A DNA stretch of 64,000 nt from Echinometra lucunter (Eukaryota; Echinodermata; Echinoidea; Camarodonta; Echinometridae). Shown here one piece after another: positions 1 through 10,026 of the stretch. Position 1 is the first letter of the stretch, and the number at the start of each line of letters is the position of its first letter. Made by a program: the position numbers and the translations under genes. A model generated the notes under the pieces. That model was given only the letters and a program-made list of their open reading frames with translations, ran no database searches and was not told where the DNA came from. The stretch covers positions 23,802,088 to 23,866,087 of the forward strand of contig CM057157.1 in assembly GCA_029962745.1 (NCBI GenBank), in the 5' to 3' direction.

Positions 1-266
1 AAATGTAAAAAACATATGAGAAAAATAAATAAACTCTGAACATGCTGAGACTGAAACTTGTGCATTTACGTTGAAATTTGAGTTCTACAATCTATAACTG
101 ACTTTCGGTTATTACAATGATTTTTAACCCTTTGAAAGCTGAATTATATTTTCCCAATAGGCTTAATACAGGAGCCATCCGGTACCAGGAGCAAAAGGGT
201 TAAGATTGATTTCACGTCTTTCTTTCTTTGTTTCTTATAAAAGAACAGTAAACGGGTGAATATTAC

Positions 267-515
267 CTGCATGGATATGAATTTCTACTGCGATAGGCAC
301 TCTATGTACAAGGGATAATTTCCCTCCTGGAAAATCGAAAGCGTAAACGCCATTGTGATTGATGTCAGAAAAATAGATATCCTCGAAGTACTTTGCGATG
401 CCACGAGGCTCTAGATCCTGAGATGAAGACGAAAACCTGACGATCCGTTGACGATCATCAAGATTCAGATGTTCGATTCTGTCTACCGTTGTATCAGTCC
501 AGTAGAGTTCACGTT
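267..515 (-). CDS. LRP-like gene, exon 5: two LY repeats, last exon in the window
   Basis: Acceptor TTTTCATCAG (ends at 516); donor CAG|GTAATA (GT at 266-265). 249 nt, phase 2/1. Encodes ELYWTDTTVDRIEHLNLDD and the divergent blade DIYFSDINHNGVYAFDF. I see no further exon between it and position 1. Confidence 0.88.
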
Positions 516-1888
516 CTGATGAAAATGAAAAGGGGACATTTAAGCATTCTTTACATTCCCTTAATTAACACTGGGTCTCGATTTTATTTTGCAGTGACAA
601 CTGAAATACTTAAAGTTAAAGTAGCGGTGAGAAGAAATTTGAAGAAAATCACAGATGCGGTCAAAAAATTCACACTTGAAACCAGGAGGCGTGCAGATGA
701 CAACCTTACTGTTTTCCGTTTACCGCATATACTGGATAACTAAGAAAAGTAAAATTACCTCTCAGGGGCAGTATATACGAGCGGTTTGCCAGAAGAAAAA
801 AAGCAGAAATGTTTTGAAGACGTCACAGGACTGACAAATCATTCGTAAGCAGACGACGTCCCATAGAGAATGAACATACTTTGTAATGCAGTTATTTCTC
901 AAATTAGAAAGAGTTTAGCGTATTCAAACGTGATCATATTTTACACCATTCTAAAAGGGATATGAAACTGATTCTGATAATTAGAATATGTTGTTTGTAA
1001 ATATACGGGGTAAGGGTTAATAAACAAATCAAAGAAACCAAATTTTCAATTTGAAAAGCCCGCCGAATAATAGCATGGACGATATTCGTGTGAAGCTGAA
1101 AATTCAGTGGGGTCATAATTTGTTTACAACGCTGCCTTTTTCATTAAAACAGTACCATGCAAGAAGTTTAGAGTAAGGCAACAGATTAAACATTTAGTGA
1201 ATAAAGAGAATGAAGTGAAGAGGTGATGACAAAACAGACACTGAAAATGTGTGTTGTGTTATGGGACATCCTCGGCTTTTTCCACCGTGTGACGTCATAC
1301 ATCTCGGAAGTGTTCAGAAAGCTTTTCATGTCTGCTATACTGGGGCTGTACTTAACCGCTTTTTATTGATAATGATTGTGACTTTTAATATTTCCGAGAA
1401 GAAAAATTGATAGGTTTGTTCGATTTATACGTCTCTTACGCAATGTTATGGACGAGGTCAATTAAAAATCAATGACTTTCTTAATAAAATGACTGTAAAG
1501 CTCGGCTGTAACCAATGCCCTAACATTAGATCTCTGAAAAAAAAATCGCCTTAGAAAATGTCGGGCCACGAACAGCTCTTACCAGCAGAATCAAGACATA
1601 TTGCTGTTGGATCCGTAATATTAGAATCAATGTCGGCATCGAGGAGCGTCTCACGATCTGTTCCGTCTGGATTAGCCATCTCAATTTTCGCATACTGTCC
1701 TCGATCAGTCCAGTAGATTTTCCTGAATCATCAAATGAAATTTTAAAAAGGAGATAGCTTGAAATCATATCTGTATCATAATGTTATTCCACCTTAATTC
1801 ATATTAAGTTCATGATAGAATAATGATGAAAAGAATGATGACGTTGAAAATGAAGACAGTGATGACAGTGATTACGGTGGTGTGATAG

Positions 1889-1928
<40 letters not shown>

Positions 1929-1936
1929 AAAGACAG

Positions 1937-1967
<31 letters not shown>

Positions 1968-3990
1968 AAAGATAGTGATGATGATGATGATGATTATGAT
2001 GATGATGATGATGATGATGATGGGTACGATGGCAGTGATGATGGCAAGGATACTGGAGATGATGATGGCGATGATGAACATGATGACGATTATATTTAGG
2101 AGAAGGAGATTATTAATGTTCGTGCAGGAGTCACTGTTAAAGCCATTTCCCAGCTTCAAGTGCATAAATTGATCATTTCCTAATATTCTCAAAGGAAAAT
2201 TTCACAAAATAGTGAAAAGAAAAACGCCCATACCTTCTAAAAGATGAGTAAACGATTGCGTTCGGAAAAGAGTTAAAGCCCGTTACAAATAAATCCACTC
2301 TATTGGTTCCATCAAGGTTTGCCATCTGGATGACATCATGATATTGATCAGCCCAGTACACCTTGTCATCATCAAGATTCAGCGCAATTCCATAAGGAGC
2401 TAGAAAGTAATAAAATAATTGAGGGAGGGTGTGTGTGCGCGGGTGTGTGTGTGTGTGCGTGAGTGTGTGTGTGACAACACACACACAGATAGTAGAGGTG
2501 CCGTGAATAGAGGTGCCGTGGTCGAGTGGTTTAATGCGCTTGACTGGAGACGCGAAAGTCGGGGGTTCGATCCCTGGTACGGCACTTATGCCCTTGAGCA
2601 AGGAATTTTATCTACATTGCTGTTTTTATCGTATATCAAATCAAATAAATTAATTTGCTATATGCATATTGCTATACGTGTGCATGCGTTGTTTTAAAAA
2701 TCGAGTGTGTATATTTCTTTATCAGAAAAGAAACTGGACTATCAGGCATGAACATTTCCTAAAAATATCTTGAAATACTTAGTTCGGGAGATTTTTTTCC
2801 CATTGCAATCTATTTTAAGGCAGTGTGAGTATACACAATTATACGTGTAAACATAAGAGTTGTAAAAACACAGACATACTGTGTTCATCTTCAGGTACGT
2901 TTGTCAACTGAACAATGACTTCTTGCGATGATCCATCCAGCCTAGCCCTATTGACCGTGTGCAGCACGGCATCCGTCCAGTAGATCATCTCACTCCTATG
3001 ATCAAACTCAACTCCAACGGGAAACACAAGGCCCTTTAGGGGAAGTTTGACGAAGGTGGTATTGACGAAGCTGTAGTCGATTGCCTCCGCCATCAGAATT
3101 TCAACATTTTCAGCTTCGGTGAAAAACATCTTGTCGGCTGCAAGGGGGAAGCATATTGTTTGATGTATTATTATTATTTTTTTATTTTTTATTTTTTTTT
3201 ATTTTGATATGACTGTATGATTATGATATCATAGAAACAAACAAACAAACAAAAAATTCCATCAAATATAAACGGGTAGAAAAAGACAGCGAATAATGTG
3301 TGTGTGAGTGGGGTCGGGCTTTTGCCCAAAGAAAAGTTTGAAAGGATCTTTCTGATGTAAAAAATGGCATTAATCAGAACAGTTTCCACCCGAGGTACTT
3401 TTATTTTCTGCCCCTACTTTATTATGAAAATGCCACAATGCTGGTTCTTACTAAAGCAAAGGTGATAACGATACTGAATATTTGGGATTATAGTATCTAG
3501 CATAATAATGATTTAATGACAATGACGATAATGATGATGATAATACTGATAACAATAACGATAATAATAAAAATGATAACTATGATAAAAATATGAAAAT
3601 GATAATGAAAATAATGAAAAATCAATCAAATTAATTTTTCATATTAACGAATAATGTATACATTCTCCATTGCCTTGGAATGGATATGGTCTTAGAGGAT
3701 AACTTTATGTAATAGGCATTTATCACAGTCAGATAGTGCAAACAACACACGAAAGGGGAATGATACAATTAAATAAGAATATGAACAAAAACGAATTCAC
3801 GTAATATATTTTGAGAGTTTAACAAATCTAAATCATATATAGATCGGATGAATATCAGCACTTCAATTTCATGTCGATAAAAAATTATATAATAACATGT
3901 CTTCTTACCACAACAGGATGGTGAGACAAGGTGTGCGGTGATGATAACACCAATCCCCATGATCACCCTAAACCGTAATATGGTATCCAT
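267..3990 (-). CDS. 5' part of an LDL-receptor-related protein gene (signal peptide + YWTD propeller), five coding exons
   Basis: Minus-strand gene; its 3' part lies beyond the left edge. Coding exons in transcript order are 3909-3990, 2880-3137, 2234-2399, 1583-1722 and 267-515. Every junction is GT/AG, and the phases join without a break (1+2, 1+2, 2+1, 1+2 split codons), giving 298 residues so far. Residues 1-27 are a hydrophobic signal peptide. LDL-receptor class B blades follow, with signatures YWTD (80-83), YWAD (128-131), YWTD (172-175), YWTD (220-223) and a divergent YFSD (263-266). The propeller starts right after the signal peptide with no LDL-A or EGF module, as in LRP5/6-type proteins. 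Such propellers normally bind secreted ligands outside the cell. Which LRP it is cannot be decided from one propeller. The sequence stops at 'IHIHA', where a closing EGF exon would be expected off-window. The splice-phase logic is seen directly; the family name is inferred from the repeats. Confidence 0.9.
1583..1722 (-). CDS. LRP-like gene, exon 4: LY repeat
   Basis: Acceptor ATGATTCAG (ends at 1723); donor CTG|GTAAGAG. 140 nt, phase 1/1. Encodes KIYWTDRGQYAKIEMANPDG, the third LY signature. Confidence 0.9.
1885..2065. repeat. (GAT/ATG)n microsatellite in LRP-like intron
   Basis: About 180 bp of nearly pure GAT triplets with scattered GATAAAGATAGT interruptions, within the intron between exons 3 and 4. 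Long Met-only and Ile-only frames across it are artefacts. Confidence 0.95.
2234..2399 (-). CDS. LRP-like gene, exon 3: LY repeat
   Basis: Acceptor TTACTTTCTAG (AG at 2401-2400); donor AAG|GTATGG. 166 nt, split phase 2/2. Encodes PYGIALNLDDDKVYWADQ and a second NLDGTNR turn, the normal LY spacing. Confidence 0.9.
2425..2488. repeat. (GT)n/(CA)n simple repeat
   Basis: GT dinucleotide run with GC and GA interruptions that flips to ACACAC. It sits directly upstream of the SINE in the same LRP intron. Confidence 0.9.
2512..2650 (+). mobile_element. tRNA-derived SINE (family A), copy 1
   Basis: The tRNA head is intact. A 7-bp acceptor stem GTGCCGT (2513-2519) pairs with ACGGCAC (2579-2585). It has an A-box TGGTCGAGTGG, of Ser/Leu type, and a B-box GGTTCGATCC. 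The SINE body follows: CCCTTGAGCAAGGAATTTT, then ATCTACATTGCT and an AATAAA-rich tail. The same body follows the two minus-strand copies near 39.0 and 55.4 kb, so this is a SINE and not a tRNA gene. It lies antisense to the LRP-like gene in its intron 2. Confidence 0.88.
2880..3137 (-). CDS. LRP-like gene, exon 2: first propeller blade
   Basis: Acceptor CCCCCTTGCAG ending at 3138; donor A|GTATGT at 2879-2878. 258 nt in split phase 2/1. It opens with a 'DKMFFTEAENVEI' strand typical of the entry into a YWTD propeller and contains the LY repeat MIYWTDAVLHTVNRARLDG. Confidence 0.9.
3909..3990 (-). CDS. LRP-like gene, exon with start codon and signal peptide
   Basis: ATG at 3990-3988 in good context (GAAAATGG). 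It encodes 27 residues with a hydrophobic core (VIMGIGVIITAHLV) and a cysteine pair near the likely cleavage site. The donor is G|GTAAGA, with its GT at 3908-3907. A pyrimidine-rich stretch ending TTTTAG just upstream (AG at 4017-4016) suggests that the 5' UTR is spliced and that this exon starts at 4015. Confidence 0.85.
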
Positions 3991-4019
3991 TTTCAGATAT
4001 GCAGTTGCTAAGTTCCTAA

Positions 4020-5090
4020 AACGACAATAGAAAATTGAATAAAATCTGTTTTAGGTTTGTTAATGCATAATCATTCACATTTCTTAATGGTCATTCATCG
4101 GGGTTTAGGGTGAGTTCTTCACTTGTGAGTTAAGAGGCGGATGAATCCTTCATTAAAAACCTGAGTAGAAGTAGAAATATTAGAAGGACAAAGCAGTGGC
4201 AATTTGAGGAATATTGGACAAATTAGAACAAGAAAGCCGTGAATGATGGAAATTTGAAGCCATTCATGATTTAGAGAATCTACTTGTAATGCGTTGAAAT
4301 GGTCATACATGGAGAACTCTCCCATTTTGATGTGTAAATAATTATCAAAAATACACTCTGTCCCTTTCCTAGAATGAAATTTCTGTCTATGATGCATTGT
4401 GATTAATGTATTTGTACATGTCCCCCATGAAAAAATAAATGTCTGCTTCACATAAGGGTTGAGAAAATGGATGCTAAGAGGGATTTATGTAGCATTCATA
4501 ACAAATATGAAAGTTTTCCAAGCATGATATCAGACCCTTAGGTCGTGTTGTAGATACGGGAATCTCTTTATCATTAGTGATCTCAACTTTCAAAAGTTCA
4601 TAACTTCTTTATTCTTTGTCCGCTTTCTCTCAAACTTTCAAAAATAAGTTTCTTTATTTATTTCATTTTTTTTTCTTTTTGCTATCATCCAGGCCATTCT
4701 CTTTGAAAGCGTGCATTCGCTTTTAGTGATCTATACAATCATTAAAGGTGATACAAAATTTAATTGCATCCTAGCAACCACGGCTTTATTTCCATTAATT
4801 GTTGCATATTCTGCGACTTTTAAACAAGACAGTCATCGGTGGACTTTACAGACATGACAGAGGCGCAACTGAAAATGTGCACCACTGCAGCTGCTTTTCT
4901 CAACGTTACAGATCATCGATATGTAATAACAATAATAAATCATTAATTGAGCGCAGAAAGTATGTCTATACTGTATATTCTACTGCGTTGCAAGAGCTCC
5001 TAAAAGCCTTTGCCGCAAAATGCTGCATAGAACATGAATAACAATAACATTACTTTATCACAAAGATCTAAAGAGAGTTAGGTAGTTCCA
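4020..5090. other. Region upstream of the LRP-like gene, no gene seen
   Basis: AT-rich DNA upstream of the gene start. It should hold the 5' UTR exon and promoter, but I could not pinpoint a TATA or initiator element. The open frame at 4119-4451 (minus) has no family resemblance or splice context I can support. Confidence 0.5.
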
Positions 5091-5095
5091 ATATA

Positions 5096-7526
5096 TACAG
5101 GGTGGCCCAGAAAGAACGGAACCCCTGAAATCTTGAATTGCAGCGAGATAAATGACAACCAGTGATAATTGTTGACTTGATTCAAATGAAAATTCTTTTT
5201 CCAATAATATGACACCAATATCACCCATTTTTGGCTCACGCGTTCAGATATTAGGGCTCATTTCGTGAGGCAATGTCATTTTCAAAATGTGCTACTTTTC
5301 TGGCCAAATTCATGTTCGATGAAGAGAAAACCTTAAACCGACTGCGTTTCGTAGAATAGGCTCATGCCTATTCATAAACGCGTGCCAATCTTCCTTTCAC
5401 TCGAGAAGGGCCATTGTTTGAAAAAAATAAAGCATTCAGTGTTTCCATTGTGGATGGGAGGATGGCAGGTTGCTAATCGCCTAATCGCCATTGTCATGTT
5501 GATGAGTTGACCGTGAGGGTTGTTGAATGGCCAATGGAAAACTTGTAATTTGGATGTAAGTGATAGTGTATTGAAGATCTTGAGTAGTGTGCTTGTAATA
5601 AGGGTGTTTATGCGCAGGAGTATCTCGGCCTGAAACATAGATTTCAGAGATATGGATTTTGAGTTGTGGAATACACCGTTGATGATAAAGAAAAACACTC
5701 CTCGTCTCATCAATCCCATCTCATCAGTGAAATCTTTAAAAAAAAAAATAAGAAAAAAAAAACTATACCAATGCCGCGAAGATTAATTCTTTCACTCCAT
5801 AATAGGAAAGAGGACATGAATATCAATTTTTCTCCGTTCTGTCTTCAGAGGCGATGGACTAGGACGATGAAAGCCAGGCGCGGAACCAAGGGCGAGCGGG
5901 CCTTGCCCCCCTCCCCCCGCCAAAAAAATAAGAGGGAGAGAGAGGAGGAAAAGAAGGGGAATGGAAAGAGAAGAGAAAATTAAAAGAAGAAAAAGAGGAA
6001 TAAAAAAGAAAAGGAAAAGGAGGCCGGGGACCTGGGGGCGAAAGTGTCTTGCCCCCCTCCCTCAAAAAAAAAAAAAAAAGAAGGAATGAAAGGGAAACGA
6101 AAAGAAGAATAAAGTATGATAAGGTGGAAGCAAGGAAATGGGGGGGGGGGGGGGGGCGAAAGGGCCTTGCGTGCCAGCTGTTCGTCCGCCACAGGAAATC
6201 TCCTTGAATACGATTGTGCCCACCCCGAACTGCAAGAATAAAACCCAGTTTATGTACTAATGATCGTTAGAAAGATTTTTTTTCTTTATTATCATTTTTG
6301 CGAGCTCGCCAAAACGGAATTAACATAGCCTTAAACACATGTGCCTGCCCCGATCTGCAACAACAAAACCAGTTTATTTACCAGTTATCATTAAAAAGAA
6401 AGTTATTTTCCGCTCCCTTGCTACACTCGTTCGACAAAATGGAATCAACATTGCTTCAAACACGAATGTTCCCCTTCCCCTTGCATTAATCATGTCAATC
6501 AAACCCAGTGCATGGTACCGAACATTATCAAAAGAGATTTTTTATGCTCTCTCGACAAGAGGGAATTAATATCACCTTAAACACGATTGTGCACGTCCCG
6601 ATAAGATGCTGCAAAAACTTACATTTTTGGGGGGGGAGACACTTTCGGCCCCTGGTCCCCGGCTTCCTCCTTCTCCTTTTCTTTTTTCCTCTCTTTTTTT
6701 CTTCTTTTCCCTTTCTCTCCTCTTTCCTTTACCCTTCTTTTCCTTCTCTCTCTCCACCTGGCTCTCATCGTCCTAGTCCGCCGCCTCTGAACACAGACTG
6801 GATATAATTTGATATTCATGTCCTCTTTCCTATCATGGAGTGAAAGAATTAATGTTCTCGGCATTGGCATTTTTTCTTAATTATTTTTTTTAGATTTTAC
6901 TGAGATGGGATTGATGAGACGAGGAGTGTTTTTCTTTGTCATTAACGGTGTATTTCACAACTCAAGATCCATTATCTCTGCAATCTATGTTTCAGGCAGA
7001 GATACCCCTTGCAAGCACACTACTCAAGATCTACAATACATCATCACTAACATCCAAATTACAAGTTTCCCATTGGCAATTCAACAACCCTCACGGTCAA
7101 GTCATCAACATGACAATGGCGATTAGGCGATTAGCAACCAGCTATTCTCCCATCCACAATGGGAAACACTGAATGCATCCCCCCCCCCCCTTTTTTTTTT
7201 TCTCAAAGAATGGCCCTTCTCGAGTGAAAGGAAAATCGGCACGCGTATATGAATAGGCATGGCCTATTCTACGAAACGCAGTCGGTGTAAGGTTTTCTCT
7301 TCATCGAACTTGAATTTGGCCGGAAAAGTAGCAATTTTTGAAAATGACTTTGCCTCACGAAATGAGCCCTAATATCTAAGCGCGTGAGCCAAAATGGGTG
7401 ATCTTGGTGTCATATTACTGGAAAAAGAATTTTCTTTTGAACCAAGTCAACAATTATCACTGGTTGTCATTTATCTCGCTGCAATTCAAGATTTCATGGG
7501 TTCCGTTCTTTCTGGGCCACGCTGTA
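5096..7526. mobile_element. Foldback DNA transposon with about 780-bp terminal inverted repeats
   Basis: Starts TACAGGGTGGCCCAGAAAG (5096) and ends CTTTCTGGGCCACGCTGTA (7526), flanked by TA on both sides. That fits a Tc1/mariner-type TA target. The left arm, about 5096-5880, is mirrored by about 6765-7526 over almost its whole length with scattered mismatches and small indels. The non-inverted core holds polypurine and poly-G/C tracts and a small tandem array. Frames such as 5372-5719 (minus) and 6905-7126 (plus) are mirror images of each other inside the arms. They show no transposase motif, so the element looks non-autonomous. Confidence 0.85.
6187..6615. repeat. Degenerate tandem repeat, about 120 bp x 3.5, in the foldback core
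   Basis: Units begin near 6187, 6309, 6432 and 6552. Each has the order CGACAAAANGGAATTAAC, a 'TTAAACACGA' segment, a C-rich 'GTGCCCACCCCGA' segment, 'AACCCAGTTTAT' and a T-rich end. Divergence between units is high. Confidence 0.7.
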
Positions 7527-7589
7527 TATGACAAAGTCGGTTGATGAAATGCCATAATTCACGAATTTGTCAGTCCTAAATGATAGTTC

Positions 7590-7990
7590 TACTTTTCTAG
7601 TCAAAGTTGACACAATTCTAGTAAAATATAGATTCTAGTACGTCTAGTAAGATAATGTGACTAGATCACTGGATCATGCGGGCGCTAACACTAACTTGAC
7701 TCTATTCTAGTGAAATTTACTAGAATTCTAATAATAAAAGTTTTGTTCATTTTACTACAATTCTGTTAATTTTCACTAGAGTCAAGTCAAATTGGACTAG
7801 AATAATGCAAGTGCCCGTGGGTTCCGGTGATCTAGTCAAATTGCTTTACTAGATAGAATCTGATCATTCTTTTGTAGAAATGTGTCAATCTTGACTATAG
7901 TGTTGGTTCTCTCGGTGAAGTATGTTAACTTTACTAGAATTTCAGTTTGTTTTAGCAGCACTGTGTCAATTTTGACTAGAATCTAGAGCT
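7590..7990. repeat. CTAG-rich segment
   Basis: Dense TCTAGT, ACTAGA and TTACTAGAATTCTA motifs over about 400 bp, interleaved with GTCAAATTTGACT-type words. No coding potential seen. The period is irregular, so this is not a clean tandem repeat. Confidence 0.5.
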
Positions 7991-8079
7991 GGTGCCCCTC
8001 TGATGCGGTAATCAGGTAAAAGTCAAATGTGGCGAGATTATTTTAGAGTACAGTATTGCTCAAGACACAATGGTGGAAT

Positions 8080-8290
8080 AAAAAGAGCTAAGCAATGATA
8101 TAATTTAATATTCATATTATGTCATAAAACTGACGATGCTAAATATATTAGCTTTCTAATGAACAGTCAGTTTACTAAGAGATAAGAGGGGCGGACAAGG
8201 AACTGCAAAATACAAAGCTCTGATTATCATCAACCACACCAGCTCCAAAACAGACCGTCATTTGGCATTCCATGGTGTTTAACCGCTATA
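8080..8290 (+). repeat. Dispersed block C, diverged copy
   Basis: Matches 46060-46300 and the two halves 16470-16577 and 20245-20330 that flank the LINE. Shared words include 'CATATTATGTCATAAAACT', 'GAACAGTCAGTTTAC' and 'GGAACTGCAAAAT'. Here no LINE interrupts it. Confidence 0.7.
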
Positions 8291-8599
8291 AATGTAAATA
8301 TAGTTAAAGAAATTGAACAATCAGAATTAAATCATGAATCACATGCATATCAACATAACATCAAACTGTATTTAGCAGTTAGCATCAGCATGAATTAACC
8401 TATACTGAATATGTTGCAATATGTATTTAATGAGAGTGATTTATTTATATTTAATCAAGGCCTAATAATTTGGCATCCAAACGTGACAATAATTTTGGTT
8501 ATTAATTCCACCAATTAAGTTTCATCAAAAGAGGGTTTATACTTGGATGAATACCTACACTGGACCGTAATATATCTAATCTGGTTATAATTTATATAG

Positions 8600-9060
8600 T
8601 TCAGAATAAGGACCCCTTCGACATCGTCAATGACTATCGTTGGTCGGATTGGTCCGATGAATATAGTCGTCTAAGAGCGAGCTGCGGTGGCTTCGACGAC
8701 GCGAAGTAAAGCGAGCGAACTCTCGACGAAAAGCCAGTCCAGATTCGCGGACGAAATGATGAGGGCTGAGAGCCACAGTACGAGGCTTGCTACGATGAAT
8801 CACAAGTCACGAACTCTGAGTTCGAGGATGAAGTACGAGCCCAGCTCGTCCAGTTCTTTGGAACAGTCGTGCCTGGTGAGATGAGGGCAGATGTGGTGGC
8901 TTTACCTGGCCTGTGCTGCCTGGATCCAGCCTGCCAACGATGGGGATTAAGACTCAGCTGTGCCTGCACTACACAGCCTGCAACATTCACCCAAAGTAAT
9001 GGCCTACGAGAACCACACCCTCACACTCCGAGTTAAGACCAAATGTGGAAGGGTCTTCCT
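8600..9060. other. GC-rich island of unknown nature
   Basis: A sharply GC-richer stretch in AT-rich DNA, with overlapping short open frames on both strands (for example 8687-8884 plus, 8790-8990 minus). One plus-strand frame reads through 'MRADVVALPGLCCLDPACQRW' and stops near 9033. I recognise no domain. It may be a decayed element fragment or an exon. Confidence 0.35.
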
Positions 9061-9545
9061 CTCCCGAGAATCAAACGATTTCTGATTTGCTTTTACTCAA
9101 ACACCACTCCATCTTGACTCTCACAAAGACAAAGTCATTAACATTCTCAAAATTCCTCTGCTTTACTCTTCCACGCTGAACATATCCAATTAAAACTACT
9201 TAACTATCCAAGCTTTAATTTCACCTATTCAAAACTCCCATCTCAAACATTCTCAACAATCTTTTCCTCTCATACATAAAAACAAACATCTATAGAATTT
9301 TAGAGCCCCATTGAACTTAACTAAATATATCAAGTTAAATGACCCAATGCTCATGACCTAAGCTTGTCAAGAAGTCAAAGTAAAATTCTAATCCTTACAC
9401 CCCAGCGGGTTTGATCACTTACTTAAAGATACAGTTGATTGACTCTGGGACTATGACAAGAGTCAACCACCCAAATTCCTTTTATTATATACAAGCTGAA
9501 TGGTTACTAGGGGTTAACACTAAATAGACTTACAGTCGCATTGTG
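9060..9545. other. Unassigned AT-rich DNA
   Basis: I see no gene, RNA or repeat structure in this stretch. Confidence 0.4.
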
Positions 9546-9555
9546 ACAGAGGAGC

Positions 9556-9650
9556 ATGAAGTTGGATATTGCTATACCCTGGCTGAGTAAGATCACATTA
9601 TCATTACGATTATCATCATCACTGATCATATATATGACCATTAGAACTCT
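9556..9650 (+). mobile_element. SINE family B, 3' fragment
   Basis: 'CCCTGGCTGAGTAAGATCACA' followed by ATT/ATC-rich tail, as in the copies near 22.2, 27.9 and 34.2 kb. It marks the left edge of the inverted arm. Confidence 0.6.
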
Positions 9651-10026
9651 ACCCCCTCTTAGGGGCAAATGTTACCCCCTTCTTTACCTGATGTTTTCTC
9701 ATGTATACCACTTATTTTTAAAGAGCTGCTATTCTCTGAAGCTGAATATCTGTTTTTGTCCTAATAACCAAGCCACAAACGTAGTTGGAGGATTTTTCTA
9801 AAGACAAATTTTCCCCAAATAAGATATATCTTTTTTTTTTTTGTCCTAAAAGTTTTTACTGACAATAAGAAGTCATGACTTGAAACCAGGCTAAGAAAAA
9901 CATAAAACTGCAAAACATTTTATTGCGAAACACGCATTTCAGTTTAGGTAAAACACAAAACGGAAGGGGATTTTTATTTGCTTTCACAAAAATGTTACTT
10001 GTAAACAGGGGCGCAGAGGGGCTTAA

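Noticed and set aside
1872..2192. Poly-Met and poly-Ile frames in the LRP intron
   Set aside because: Translations of the GAT microsatellite; they lie between confirmed splice sites.
2513..2585. Functional tRNA gene
   Set aside because: The acceptor and T arms are good, but the SINE body that follows is shared by two other copies, and the anticodon/variable region is irregular.
4119..4451. 110-codon minus-strand frame upstream of the LRP-like gene
   Set aside because: No domain, AT-rich composition, no supporting splice or repeat evidence.
5372..5719. 115-codon frame in the foldback arm as a gene
   Set aside because: It is the inverted mirror of the frame at 6905-7126 and shows no transposase catalytic motif; treated as part of the element.
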